Origin: Methanobrevibacter ruminantium
Lineage (GTDB): Archaea > Methanobacteriota > Methanobacteria > Methanobacteriales > Methanobacteriaceae
Reading direction: 5' to 3'
NCBI GenBank assembly: GCA_004553595.1
Contig: SFKZ01000009.1
Location: 9,396 to 73,395, forward strand
DNA length: 64,000 nucleotides
Both the position numbers and the translations under genes were made by a program. Under the pieces are notes generated by a model. That model searched no databases. It was given only the letters and a program-made list of their open reading frames with translations, and was not told the origin of the DNA. Shown piece after piece: positions 36,845-45,755 of this stretch (position 1 is the first letter of the stretch; every line of letters begins with the position of its first letter).

Positions 36845-36852
36845 TTTATAAT
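36845..36852 (+). promoter_or_regulatory. TATA box of mcm (leaderless promoter)
   Basis: TTTATAAT sits with its centre about 28 bases ahead of the mcm ATG, exactly where transcription would start at the A of ATG. No Shine-Dalgarno is present (TATTACA directly precedes ATG), so the mRNA is probably leaderless. Confidence 0.65.
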
Positions 36853-36876
36853 ATTAAATATAAAAACTATATTACA

Positions 36877-38883
36877 ATGAATTCCACTAACAAAACAAAA
36901 GCATCACTTGCACAATTTGAAGAATTTTTCTCAACAATTTACAAGGATGATGTATTAGAAATTTTAGAAAAATATCCTGATGAAAGGTCACTTACAGTCA
37001 ATTACGAAGAATTAGAGAAGTTTGATCCTGATTTAGCTGACTTATTGATTACAAAGCCGGATGAAGTTATTGCAGCTTCACAAAAGGCTATTAAAAATAT
37101 CGATCCGTTGATGAAGGAAGATATGGAATTAAACATCAGATTTGAAAATCTCACAAACAACATTCCATTAAGCGATCTCTTAAGTAAATATATCGGTAAC
37201 TTTGTATCTGCTGATGGAATTGTAAGAAAAACTGATGAGATTCGTCCACGTATTGAAACAGCAAAATTTGAATGTAGAGGTTGCATGAGGATTACTGAAG
37301 TGGAACAGCACTCCGGAAACCATATTATGGAACCTTCATTATGTAGCGAATGTGGTGGAAGATCCTTTAGATTGCTTCAAGAGGAATCAAAATATATTGA
37401 TACACAAAATGCTAGAATGCAGGAACCTTTGGAAAACCTCTCTGGAGGAACTGAACCAAAACAAATGCTTATGGTTTTAGAAGATGATTTGGTAGATGAA
37501 TTGAATCCTGGAGATAAAGTTAGAATCACAGGAACCCTAAAGACATTTAGGGAAGAGAGAAGTGGAAAATTCAAAAACTACATCTATGTGAATCATATTG
37601 AGCCATTGGAACAGGAATTTGAGGAATTGGAACTTAGTGAAGAGGATGAAGAGAGAATCTTGGAATTGTCCCAAGACCCTCATATACACGATAAAATCAT
37701 TAACTCCACTGCACCTTCAATCAGAGGTCACAGAGATGTAAAGGAAGCAATTGCATTGCAGCTCTTTGGTGGAACAGTGCAACAATTAGAGGATGGAACT
37801 CGTTTAAGAGGAGACCTTCACATTCTTATTGTCGGGGACCCAGGTATCGGTAAGTCCCAAATACTTAAATACGTTTCAAAATTAGCTCCAAGAAGTGTTT
37901 ACACCAGTGGTAAAGGTACATCCGGCGCTGGATTAACTGCAGCCGCAGTTAGAGATGAACTTGGGGGATGGTCTCTTGAAGCAGGTGCATTAGTACTTGG
38001 GGACCAAGGTAACGTATGTGTTGACGAATTGGATAAGATGCGTTCAGAAGACAGATCTGCACTCCACGAAGCATTGGAACAACAAACAGTAAGTATTGCA
38101 AAAGCAGGAATCATGGCAACATTGAATACAAGATGTTCAGTTCTTGCAGCTGCAAACCCAAAATTTGGTACTTTTGACAGATACAAGACTTTAGCAAACC
38201 AAATTGACTTGCCTTCACCAATTCTTTCTCGTTTCGACTTGATATTTGTAATTGAAGACAAGCCAGATGTTGAAAAGGATAGGGCATTGGCTCAACACAT
38301 TCTTAAGACTCACCAATACTCTAACATAGCATATGATATAGAGCCAGAACTCTTAAGAAAATATATCGCTTATGCACGTAAAAATATCCATCCGGTACTT
38401 ACAGATGAAGCAAATAAAGTATTGGAAGAGTTTTATGTATCTGTGAGAACTGGAGGCATGGAAGAGGGAACTCCTGTACCTATCACTCCAAGGCAATTGG
38501 AAGCAACCATTCGTTTAGCTGAAGCTAGTGCAAAACTTCAACTTAAAAATGAAGTGGAAGCTTCAGATGCTCATAGAGCAATTTCCTTGCAAAGAAGATG
38601 TTTAGAGAAAATCGGAATGGATCCTGATACAGGTAAAATCGATATTGCAAGAGTTGAAGGAAGAACTCCTACATCTGAAAGAGATAAGATGCGTGTAGTG
38701 CAAGAAGCGATTAAAGCATTGGAAGAGGAATTTGTTGAAGTTCCAGTGAATATCCTAAAAGACCATCTTTCTGAAAACCACGAGATGAGTGAAGAGAAAA
38801 CAGATGAAATCTTAAGAATACTCAGGTCTAAAGGAATCATTTATGAACCTCATCATGGTGTGGTAAAAAGACTGGAAGAATAA
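36877..38883 (+). CDS. mcm: Replicative helicase MCM
   Basis: The minichromosome-maintenance helicase, a hexamer that unwinds DNA at archaeal forks. The 668 residues include the N-terminal DNA-binding domain with a C4 zinc finger (C133, C136, C156, C159). The AAA+ core has Walker A at 320-327 (GDPGIGKS), Walker B (CVDELDKM, about 381-388) and the arginine finger in SRFDLIF (R452). A C-terminal winged helix follows from about residue 590. There is no intein. Lack of a ribosome site and the TATA spacing suggest a leaderless transcript. aIF2-beta follows after 296 bases. Confidence 0.97.
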   Translation: MNSTNKTKASLAQFEEFFSTIYKDDVLEILEKYPDERSLTVNYEELEKFDPDLADLLITKPDEVIAASQKAIKNIDPLMKEDMELNIRFENLTNNIPLSDLLSKYIGNFVSADGIVRKTDEIRPRIETAKFECRGCMRITEVEQHSGNHIMEPSLCSECGGRSFRLLQEESKYIDTQNARMQEPLENLSGGTEPKQMLMVLEDDLVDELNPGDKVRITGTLKTFREERSGKFKNYIYVNHIEPLEQEFEELELSEEDEERILELSQDPHIHDKIINSTAPSIRGHRDVKEAIALQLFGGTVQQLEDGTRLRGDLHILIVGDPGIGKSQILKYVSKLAPRSVYTSGKGTSGAGLTAAAVRDELGGWSLEAGALVLGDQGNVCVDELDKMRSEDRSALHEALEQQTVSIAKAGIMATLNTRCSVLAAANPKFGTFDRYKTLANQIDLPSPILSRFDLIFVIEDKPDVEKDRALAQHILKTHQYSNIAYDIEPELLRKYIAYARKNIHPVLTDEANKVLEEFYVSVRTGGMEEGTPVPITPRQLEATIRLAEASAKLQLKNEVEASDAHRAISLQRRCLEKIGMDPDTGKIDIARVEGRTPTSERDKMRVVQEAIKALEEEFVEVPVNILKDHLSENHEMSEEKTDEILRILRSKGIIYEPHHGVVKRLEE

Positions 38884-38918
38884 AACAGTGCCAAAGCCAC
38901 TGAATAAAATTAAACTTT

Positions 38919-38950
38919 ATGCTTGATAAATATCAAGCATTTTCTATTTT
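38919..38950 (+). terminator. Hairpin terminator after mcm
   Basis: ATGCTTGATA (38919-38928) pairs with TATCAAGCAT (38931-38940) across two bases, followed by TTTCTATTTTCTT. It lies 35 bases after the mcm stop and probably separates mcm from the translation genes downstream. Confidence 0.75.
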
Positions 38951-39179
38951 CTTATTTTCAAACTATTTTTTTAAAATTTCATTGAAATTTTAATAAATTT
39001 ATCAGAATAAAAAGTATTTTCTTTTATATAAATTATTATATAATAAATACATTAATAAATGATAAAAAATATATTTTATATTAATATAACTCAAATACTA
39101 ATTTTATAAAAACTTATCATAAATTTTATTTGATTATACTTACTTTAAATTAATTTTATTATTCCAAAGAGGTGAAAAA

Positions 39180-39587
39180 ATGGATGAATATGAAAACTTA
39201 TTAAACAGAGCTATTGATCAATTGCCTCCTGAGGTATTTGAAACAAAAAGATTCGAACCTGTAAAAGCATACTCTGTTATTCAAGGTAATAGAACATTTA
39301 TTCAAAATTTCAAAGATGTGGCAGACTCATTAAACAGAGACCCACAACATGTATTAAAATACTTATTAAGAGAATTAGGTACTGCAGGTAACTTAGAAGG
39401 AGTAAGAGCAATCTTGCAAGGTAAATTCAATCATTTCCTAATCAATGAGAGACTCGATGAATACATTGAAAAATATGTTATCTGTCACGAATGTAATAGA
39501 CCTGATACTCAAATCATAAGAGAAGACAGAATTTTTATCTTAAAATGTGCCGCATGTGGTGCAAAAGCTCCACTTAAACCATTATAA
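39180..39587 (+). CDS. eif2b: Translation initiation factor aIF2, beta subunit
   Basis: Part of the heterotrimer that delivers initiator Met-tRNA to the ribosome. The 135-residue protein has the N-terminal helix that binds the gamma subunit, a central alpha/beta domain (NRTFIQNFKDVADSLNRDPQHVLKYLLRELGT) and a C-terminal zinc ribbon (CHECNRPDT with CAACGAKAP). The ribosome site is GAGGTGA. NMD3 follows 100 bases later, the usual archaeal arrangement. Confidence 0.95.
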   Translation: MDEYENLLNRAIDQLPPEVFETKRFEPVKAYSVIQGNRTFIQNFKDVADSLNRDPQHVLKYLLRELGTAGNLEGVRAILQGKFNHFLINERLDEYIEKYVICHECNRPDTQIIREDRIFILKCAACGAKAPLKPL

Positions 39588-39686
39588 ATTCTCTTCTTTT
39601 ATATTTTTTATTTTTAAAAAAACAATAGCTATTTAAACTTAAATCATAATTTTTATTCAATTTTTACATTATTAGAGTGTTTTAAA

Positions 39687-40727
39687 ATGTTTTGTCCAGA
39701 ATGTGGTGCAACAGACGTTGAAATGATAGATGGAATCTGCAAAAACTGTTTTTTAAAGAAATTCCAACTTATGGAAATTCCAGAAAATATCACTGTAACC
39801 ATCTGCAAGCACTGCAATGCCAAATTAGAAGAGGGAAAATGGAAAGATGAGTACATCCCTGAAGAGGAAATCATCTATAGAGCATTAGAGAGAAACATAA
39901 CCATTTCCGATTTGGCTGAAAATGAAGAGATAGAACTTGAAATCGACCAGATGAGAGGAACAATTGCAGAATGTTACGTTGAAGCTGTTGCAACTGTTTT
40001 AGGAGAAGAAGTGGTTGAAACACATACTCCAGATGTAAAGATCAATTATTCAGCTTGCCCTGACTGCAGTAAAAGGAATGCAGGATATTATGAAGCGGTT
40101 ATCCAATTTCGTGCAGATGATAGAGAACTTGAACAAGAGGAAATAATTATTGCTGAAGAAATTATCAATAGAACCCTTGATAAGCAATTTAAAAAGGATA
40201 AATTGGCTTATATTCCTCAAGTTGCAAAGCTTAAGGAAGGAAATGACTATTACATCGGCTCTTTAAAATCTGCAAAAAAGGTTGTGGAACATCTTAAAGA
40301 GGAATTTGGAGGAACAACAAAAGAATCTCCAAGACTCATAAGTGAAGACAAGTCCACTGGAAAAGGGCTTTACAGGATTTGGATTGTATTAAGACTTCCA
40401 AAATTCGTTAAGGATGATTTCGTGAAATATCATGATAACGTTTATCAAGTGAGTGATGTTGATGGAAACAGGATTCAAGTCATAAACCTGGAAAATCAAG
40501 ACATAATAGCTTTAAAATGGAGAGAATACGATTCCATCGAAAAAATAGAGCATTTGGAAGGAGTCCAAAAAGCAATCATTACAGCGAAATCTCCAAGCAT
40601 GATGCAAATTCTTGATCCTGACGATTATAGCCCAATTGATTTGGAAATGAATGAAAAGATGGAAAAATACAATATTGGCGAAGAGATAGACGTTATAAAA
40701 ATAGATGGAAAAATCTATTTAATCTAA
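39687..40727 (+). CDS. nmd3: NMD3-family 60S-type ribosome factor
   Basis: The archaeal homologue of NMD3, which in eukaryotes escorts the large ribosomal subunit to the cytoplasm; here it presumably acts in late ribosome assembly. The 346 residues start with two zinc-binding CxxC pairs (CPECG, CKNC, then CKHC) and a later CPDC motif. The body has the eIF5A-like and SH3-like domains expected (WIVLRLPKFVKDDFVKY). No strong Shine-Dalgarno precedes the ATG. It sits between aIF2-beta and tyrS. Confidence 0.92.
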   Translation: MFCPECGATDVEMIDGICKNCFLKKFQLMEIPENITVTICKHCNAKLEEGKWKDEYIPEEEIIYRALERNITISDLAENEEIELEIDQMRGTIAECYVEAVATVLGEEVVETHTPDVKINYSACPDCSKRNAGYYEAVIQFRADDRELEQEEIIIAEEIINRTLDKQFKKDKLAYIPQVAKLKEGNDYYIGSLKSAKKVVEHLKEEFGGTTKESPRLISEDKSTGKGLYRIWIVLRLPKFVKDDFVKYHDNVYQVSDVDGNRIQVINLENQDIIALKWREYDSIEKIEHLEGVQKAIITAKSPSMMQILDPDDYSPIDLEMNEKMEKYNIGEEIDVIKIDGKIYLI

Positions 40728-40848
40728 AATAATAAACAAAAAATCATAATTATGAATTATCTATTAAAAGATTACAAAAAATAAAAGTAAAAAATAAAAA
40801 TTATAATAATTATCTTATTACCCATTAGAAAAACAAAAGTGTGATTAC

Positions 40849-41814
40849 ATGAACATTGAAGAAAAAATTGAATTAATTCAAGAAGGAACTTTAGAAATCA
40901 TTGATGTAGATGAATTGAAAGAAAAGCTTGAAAAAGAGCAACCTATTGCTTATACTGGATATGAACCTTCTGGAAAAATTCATTTAGGTCATGCAGTGAC
41001 AATAATGAAACTTAAACAATTACAAGACTTAGGATTTAAAATCAAAATCTTGCTTGCAGATTATCATGCTTTCTTGAATGGAAAAGGAACTGTAGAAGAA
41101 ATAGCTGAAACTGCAGAATACAATAAGAGATGCTTCCAAGGATTAGGGCTTGCTGATGATACCGAATACATTTTAGGTTCATCTTTCCAAACCGGAAGCG
41201 AATACACTAATGACGTTTACCAATTAGCTACTTTAACCACCTTAAAAAGGGCAAAAAGAAGTATGGATCAAGTCAGCAGACATGATGACAACCCTAAAGT
41301 AGCTAGTGTAGTTTATCCATTGATGCAAACTGCAGATATGTCCGCTTTGGAAGTGGATGTTGCATTAGGTGGTATGGAACAAAGAAAAATCCAAATGTTA
41401 GCAAGAGAAAACTTGCCTAGAATAGGAAAAGAAGCTCCTGTCTGTATTCACACTCCTTTGATTCATGGTCTTGACGGTGATGACAAGATGTCCTCAAGCA
41501 AAGGAAACTACATCGCTGTAGATGATGATGAAAAGACAATCAAGGATAAGATCAAGAAAAGCTACTGTCCTATGGGAGAAACTGAAGGAAACCCTATTTT
41601 AGAAATTGCAGACCACTTCGTATTCTCACAACAAGACACTTTGCTTATAGAAAGACCTGAGAAATTCGGTGGAAATCTTGAACTCAGCAAAGATGAACTA
41701 TACACAATGTATGGAGAAGAAAACTTGCACCCAATGGACTTGAAAAATGCAATTACACAATACTTAATTGATTTCTTGAAACCAGTTAGAGACTTCATGG
41801 AATCACAAGAATAA
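40849..41814 (+). CDS. tyrS: Tyrosyl-tRNA synthetase
   Basis: A class I synthetase charging tRNA-Tyr. The 321-residue archaeal form has the HIGH-like motif GKIHLGHA near residue 42, the tyrosine-pocket region (AYTGYEPSG) and the KMSKS-like motif KMSSSKGNY near residue 210. The C-terminal anticodon-recognition part is short, as in archaea, where C1-G72 identity is recognised. The ribosome site is GTGAT. It is the fourth gene of the mcm-aIF2-beta-nmd3-tyrS run. Confidence 0.96.
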   Translation: MNIEEKIELIQEGTLEIIDVDELKEKLEKEQPIAYTGYEPSGKIHLGHAVTIMKLKQLQDLGFKIKILLADYHAFLNGKGTVEEIAETAEYNKRCFQGLGLADDTEYILGSSFQTGSEYTNDVYQLATLTTLKRAKRSMDQVSRHDDNPKVASVVYPLMQTADMSALEVDVALGGMEQRKIQMLARENLPRIGKEAPVCIHTPLIHGLDGDDKMSSSKGNYIAVDDDEKTIKDKIKKSYCPMGETEGNPILEIADHFVFSQQDTLLIERPEKFGGNLELSKDELYTMYGEENLHPMDLKNAITQYLIDFLKPVRDFMESQE

Positions 41815-41890
41815 AAATAAAAATAAAAATAAAAATAAGAATAAATAACAATAAAATCTAAAAATAATAATAATAATAATAATAATTAAT
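41815..41890. repeat. Simple-sequence repeats after tyrS
   Basis: An (AAAAAT)n run at about 41812-41838 is followed by an (AAT)n run at about 41863-41887. Both are simple slippage-prone repeats in a short intergenic gap, with no evident regulatory signal. Confidence 0.8.
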
Positions 41891-41922
41891 TTTTAAAAAA
41901 AAAGATTAAAAAGAGGGATAGA

Positions 41923-42129
41923 ATGGAAGAAGAACCAGTATATGAAATGAAACTTACCAATGGAATTGGAGAACAAATGCTTGCTCATGTTATTGAACAG
42001 TTCGATGTTGAACTTAAGCAAACCGAATTTGGACCAAAACTTCAAGGTACAAAAGAAGAGCTTGAAAAAACACAAGATTACATTGTTAAAGTAATGAAAG
42101 AAAGATTAGATGAATTAGATAGAAGATAA
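41923..42129 (+). CDS. Small conserved-looking protein of unknown function
   Basis: A 68-residue acidic protein I cannot name. It has an AGAGGG ribosome site, a likely beta-strand start (VYEMKLTNGIGEQML), and two helices (the second ELEKTQDYIVKVMKERLDELD). No cysteine or membrane segment is present. It sits 108 bases after tyrS on the same strand and may belong to that transcript. Composition and start signal favour a real gene. Confidence 0.65.
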   Translation: MEEEPVYEMKLTNGIGEQMLAHVIEQFDVELKQTEFGPKLQGTKEELEKTQDYIVKVMKERLDELDRR

Positions 42130-42134
42130 TCTAT

Positions 42135-42182
42135 TTACTATCTTACTTACTATCTTATTTACTATCTAATTTATTATCTTCA
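42135..42182. repeat. Four degenerate tandem 12-bp units
   Basis: Units TTACTATCTTAC, TTACTATCTTAT, TTACTATCTAAT and TTATTATCTTCA run head to tail directly after the stop of the 68-residue protein. They may help termination through their T content. Confidence 0.8.
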
Positions 42183-42277
42183 TTTGTCTTTACTTTATAC
42201 TACTTCCTTATTTTAAAAATAATTAGTTGAAATTTAAAATATAATTTAAGAATTTACTTAAATTTTCTATTTTTAGA

Positions 42278-42868
42278 TTATAAAATGCAATCCTTGCAAA
42301 TATCAAATAATGGTGCAACTGCTTTTTTAATATCAGAAGAAACCTTATTCGGACCATTATTTGCATCAATTATTTTAAAGTTATCATTGGACTGTGCCAA
42401 ATCCAAATAATTCTGTTTTACTCCAGTTAGGAACTCTTCATTTTCAAATTCATCAGTTCCATCACACCTTTCAACGGATTTCTTGACATCCAAATCCAAG
42501 AGCAAAACCAAATCAGGAATTTTGGCAAACTTATTGATCTCTTTAATCCAGTCCTGAGGATCTTGATATGATAAGCTGGAATAGAAAGATCTGTCACTTA
42601 TTACTACAGTATTGTCCTTCTCCAATTGTTCAATCTTATCCATTAAAATAAGTCTGTCTGCTGCAAACAATAGACCTAATGTCTTTTGCATTGTGTCACT
42701 TGTAGCATCAGAGCGAGTTAAAAGCTTACGAATAAGCTTTCCAACTTCCAAATCAGTCGGTTCAACAATTGTTTCAACTCTTAATCCATTGCTTTCTAGC
42801 CATTCCTTTAACATCTTTGTTTGAGTTGATTTTCCAGCGCCATCTATTCCTTCCAATACAATATACAT
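42278..42868 (-). CDS. tmk: Thymidylate kinase
   Basis: Phosphorylates dTMP to dTDP. The 196-residue protein has the P-loop EGIDGAGKSTQ (7-17), the DR-type motif (VISDRSFYSSLSYQ) and a lid region with FENEEF. VDxVLLLDLDVKKSVER-like sequence is typical. No ribosome site precedes the ATG, and a TATA box lies 27 bases upstream, indicating a leaderless mRNA. Confidence 0.93.
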   Translation of the reverse strand: MYIVLEGIDGAGKSTQTKMLKEWLESNGLRVETIVEPTDLEVGKLIRKLLTRSDATSDTMQKTLGLLFAADRLILMDKIEQLEKDNTVVISDRSFYSSLSYQDPQDWIKEINKFAKIPDLVLLLDLDVKKSVERCDGTDEFENEEFLTGVKQNYLDLAQSNDNFKIIDANNGPNKVSSDIKKAVAPLFDICKDCIL

Positions 42869-42890
42869 AGAATAAAATTTATTTTTCAGA

Positions 42891-42900
42891 ATATATAAAT
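42891..42900 (-). promoter_or_regulatory. TATA box of tmk (leaderless promoter)
   Basis: On the minus strand ATTTATATAT is centred about 27 bases before the tmk start codon. With no Shine-Dalgarno (TTTTATTCT precedes ATG), the transcript should begin at or next to the ATG. Confidence 0.65.
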
Positions 42901-43138
42901 TCTATTGTAATTTTATTAGTTTTCACAAGCTATCGCAATAATCAATATAATTTATTAAAATATTAATTATCAATAATATTATTATAATATTATTATAATA
43001 TTAAAAATATAATATGTATATAATAAAATTAACAAATCTATTAATAGTTAGATTATTTAAAATAAAATATTATCAAATTAAACTAATTAAATAAAAAATA
43101 CAATCATAAAAACAATCAAAATTATAGGAGATTACTTA

Positions 43139-45703
43139 ATGGCATTACCTGAATTATTAGCACCTGCAGGAGACTATGACATCTTGGTCACTGCAATCAA
43201 TGCAGGAGCTGATGCAGTATACATATCTGGAGAAAGGTTTGGAGCAAGAGCATTCGCAAAAAACTTCACTCTGGAAGAGATAGAAAAAAGTGTGGAATAC
43301 GCTCACTTGAATGGAGCGAAAATACATGTAACCGTAAACACCTTGATAAACGACTTTGAAGTCATAGATGTTGTCAAATACTTATTTTACTTATACAAAA
43401 TAGGTGTTGATGCAGTAATTGTACAGGACTTAGGAATCATTGAACTCATTAAAAACCTCATTCCTGGCCTTGAAGCCCATGCTTCCACACAAATGACATT
43501 AAGCGATTATGATTGTATCTTATGGGCTGTTGAAAACAATATCTCAAGGATAGTTTTCCCACGTGAAATAAGCGTTGACAAAATAGCTGAAATATCAAAA
43601 AAATTGCAGAAATCCAACATAAATATAGAACTTGAAGTCTTTGGACATGGAGCTTTATGCTACTGCTTCAGTGGAAACTGTTACATTTCATCATACAACA
43701 GCGGACGTAGTGGAAACAGAGGGGCATGTGCACAGCCTTGTCGTAAGCAATACAAGTTGAAATATAAGAATTACAATGTTGGAAACGGATATTTATTGTC
43801 AACTCACGATCTTGCAGCCTACAAAGGATTGAAAGAAATAGAAGATGCAGGAGTCTTTTCACTTAAGCTTGAAGGAAGAATGAAATCTGCAGATTACGTT
43901 GGAACAATCACAAATGCATACAGACATTTGATTGACGGTGATGAAGGAGACTATGACAAGGACTTGAGTCTCGTTTTCAATAGGCAATTCACTGACGGTT
44001 ATATCCTTAATCAAAAGCCAGGACAGGTTTTAGGAAGAGAAAGTTCAGGTCATGAAGGGGTTTATATTGGAAAAATCACCGCAAAGAAAGGAGATTTAAT
44101 CACAATAGCTAAGGAAAACGAAGAATTCAAGATAACCCTTGACATTGGAGATGGGATTGGATTCAAATACAAGGATAAGATCAAGGGAATCTACATCGAC
44201 AACATCAAGGAACAAACTGATGAATACATAAAGCTTGAAACAACAAGAAATGTCCGTGAAGGTGACAAGGTTCTCTTAAGCTATTCCAAATCAACTCATG
44301 ACAACCTTAAGAAATTCAAAAGCGAAACCATTAAGCAAAACATCCCATTAGACTTGGACATCAAATGGACTGAAGATTTAAGGCTTAACATCGGCGCAAA
44401 ATTCAAGATTGTTGAAAAGGGAATAAACAATGAGAACAAGGAAGAGGAATTTAGCTTCAGATACATTTCCCAAACCAAATTCGAGCCTGCACAAAAAAGA
44501 CCTGTGAGCATTGAAGACATTGAAAAGCAAATGCTTAAAACCGGTTCAACATCATTCTTCATTAACAACTTAACTATAACTGGCATGCCTGAAAACAGCT
44601 TTGTGCCAATTGGAAAGCTTAATAAGATTAGACGCCAAGTACTGGATAAGGCTACTGAATTATTATTAGACTATTATAAACCTGATAAAAAGGAAATCAG
44701 GAAAACAAATAAACTTATTAGTCAATTTGTAAAAGAATATAAAACTTATAGTGATATTCCAGTTAGAAATGAAAGATTGAATCTTTCAATATTTGCAGAC
44801 AATTTGGAACTTTTAAAGATGACTTCCAAATTGCCAATCCACAAGTATTTCTTTGATCCATCCTTTTCATACAAAAGTCAAGAGGAATACTTTGAAAACA
44901 TAAAGGATCTGCTCAAAGAAGCATATTCCATCGTTTATAAAGGCAAGGAAAATGTGGATGATAAATTGGTATTGGTCTTATCATCATTCATAAGCGATGA
45001 GGAAATAGAAAGAATCAGCACAATCATAGCGGAATTGGAAGATGAAGGAATGAGAATTCCAATAATGTATGACACTCCAGGAATAGCTAAAAGCTTTAGA
45101 AATAAGGTTTATGGAAATCATAACCTAAACGTTTGGAATAGCTATAATGTCAAAAACCTATCTGATGCTGGATTTAAAAGCATGATCATATCTTCTGAAT
45201 TGTCACATGCAGAAATCAAGGAACTGGTTTCCAAATACCAATTCATCAAGACAGATGAAGATATGGACTTAAATATCATCATCCAAGGAAACCTTGAAGT
45301 TATGAGCAGTAAGGATGACTTTTCAAATCTTAATGATGGAAAAGACTTCATAATCAAGGATTCTTCTGATTATGCAATACTTGAAGACCAAAAGCGTAAG
45401 AAATTCAAATACAAGGTTGTTTTCGATTACAATAGGCACAGCCATTTCATCAACAAGGACTGCTTATGCCTAATAGATGAAGTGGAACTGATCAAGGACA
45501 CTGGAGTGAACTCCTGCATAATCGATTGCAGATTCTCTTCTCCACAATACAGCTCAACAATTGTTTCACTTTACTCACAAGCATTAAAGGAAGACAACAC
45601 TTACGATTTAGACTTACTGAAAGAACAAATTAAGAACATTACATTATCAAGATTGAATAAAGGAAACTTCATCAATGGAAGAATACATGAAAAGTCATGT
45701 TAA
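43139..45703 (+). CDS. U32-family protein (peptidase U32/DUF3656-type), RNA-hydroxylation candidate
   Basis: An 854-residue U32-family protein. The family signature is at about 167-186 (EVFGHGALCYCFSGNCYISS), with cysteines 174, 176, 181, 197 and 201 in a GxGxxGACAQPC setting. Related U32 proteins with DUF3656 (RlhA, TrhP) carry an iron-sulfur cluster and hydroxylate rRNA or tRNA bases, so an RNA-modification role is more likely than proteolysis, though this is inference. The N-terminal 330 residues are TIM-barrel-like, then a beta-rich part, then a second barrel-like half. The ribosome site is AGGAG. A longer paralogue follows 52 bases later. Confidence 0.85.
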   Translation: MALPELLAPAGDYDILVTAINAGADAVYISGERFGARAFAKNFTLEEIEKSVEYAHLNGAKIHVTVNTLINDFEVIDVVKYLFYLYKIGVDAVIVQDLGIIELIKNLIPGLEAHASTQMTLSDYDCILWAVENNISRIVFPREISVDKIAEISKKLQKSNINIELEVFGHGALCYCFSGNCYISSYNSGRSGNRGACAQPCRKQYKLKYKNYNVGNGYLLSTHDLAAYKGLKEIEDAGVFSLKLEGRMKSADYVGTITNAYRHLIDGDEGDYDKDLSLVFNRQFTDGYILNQKPGQVLGRESSGHEGVYIGKITAKKGDLITIAKENEEFKITLDIGDGIGFKYKDKIKGIYIDNIKEQTDEYIKLETTRNVREGDKVLLSYSKSTHDNLKKFKSETIKQNIPLDLDIKWTEDLRLNIGAKFKIVEKGINNENKEEEFSFRYISQTKFEPAQKRPVSIEDIEKQMLKTGSTSFFINNLTITGMPENSFVPIGKLNKIRRQVLDKATELLLDYYKPDKKEIRKTNKLISQFVKEYKTYSDIPVRNERLNLSIFADNLELLKMTSKLPIHKYFFDPSFSYKSQEEYFENIKDLLKEAYSIVYKGKENVDDKLVLVLSSFISDEEIERISTIIAELEDEGMRIPIMYDTPGIAKSFRNKVYGNHNLNVWNSYNVKNLSDAGFKSMIISSELSHAEIKELVSKYQFIKTDEDMDLNIIIQGNLEVMSSKDDFSNLNDGKDFIIKDSSDYAILEDQKRKKFKYKVVFDYNRHSHFINKDCLCLIDEVELIKDTGVNSCIIDCRFSSPQYSSTIVSLYSQALKEDNTYDLDLLKEQIKNITLSRLNKGNFINGRIHEKSC

Positions 45704-45755
45704 TGCAATATGCAATTAAAGATAATCAACCATATTTATTACTCGAGGAAAAACA

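Noticed and set aside
41812..41890. CRISPR-like array from repeated short units
   Set aside because: Units are 3-6 bp simple repeats without spacers. No direct repeats of 24-37 bp with unique spacers occur anywhere in the window, and no cas genes are present.
41893..42075. Minus-strand open frame opposite the 68-residue gene
   Set aside because: It is the antisense of a plus-strand gene with a proper ribosome site, and its Phe/Leu-rich composition is typical of a shadow frame.
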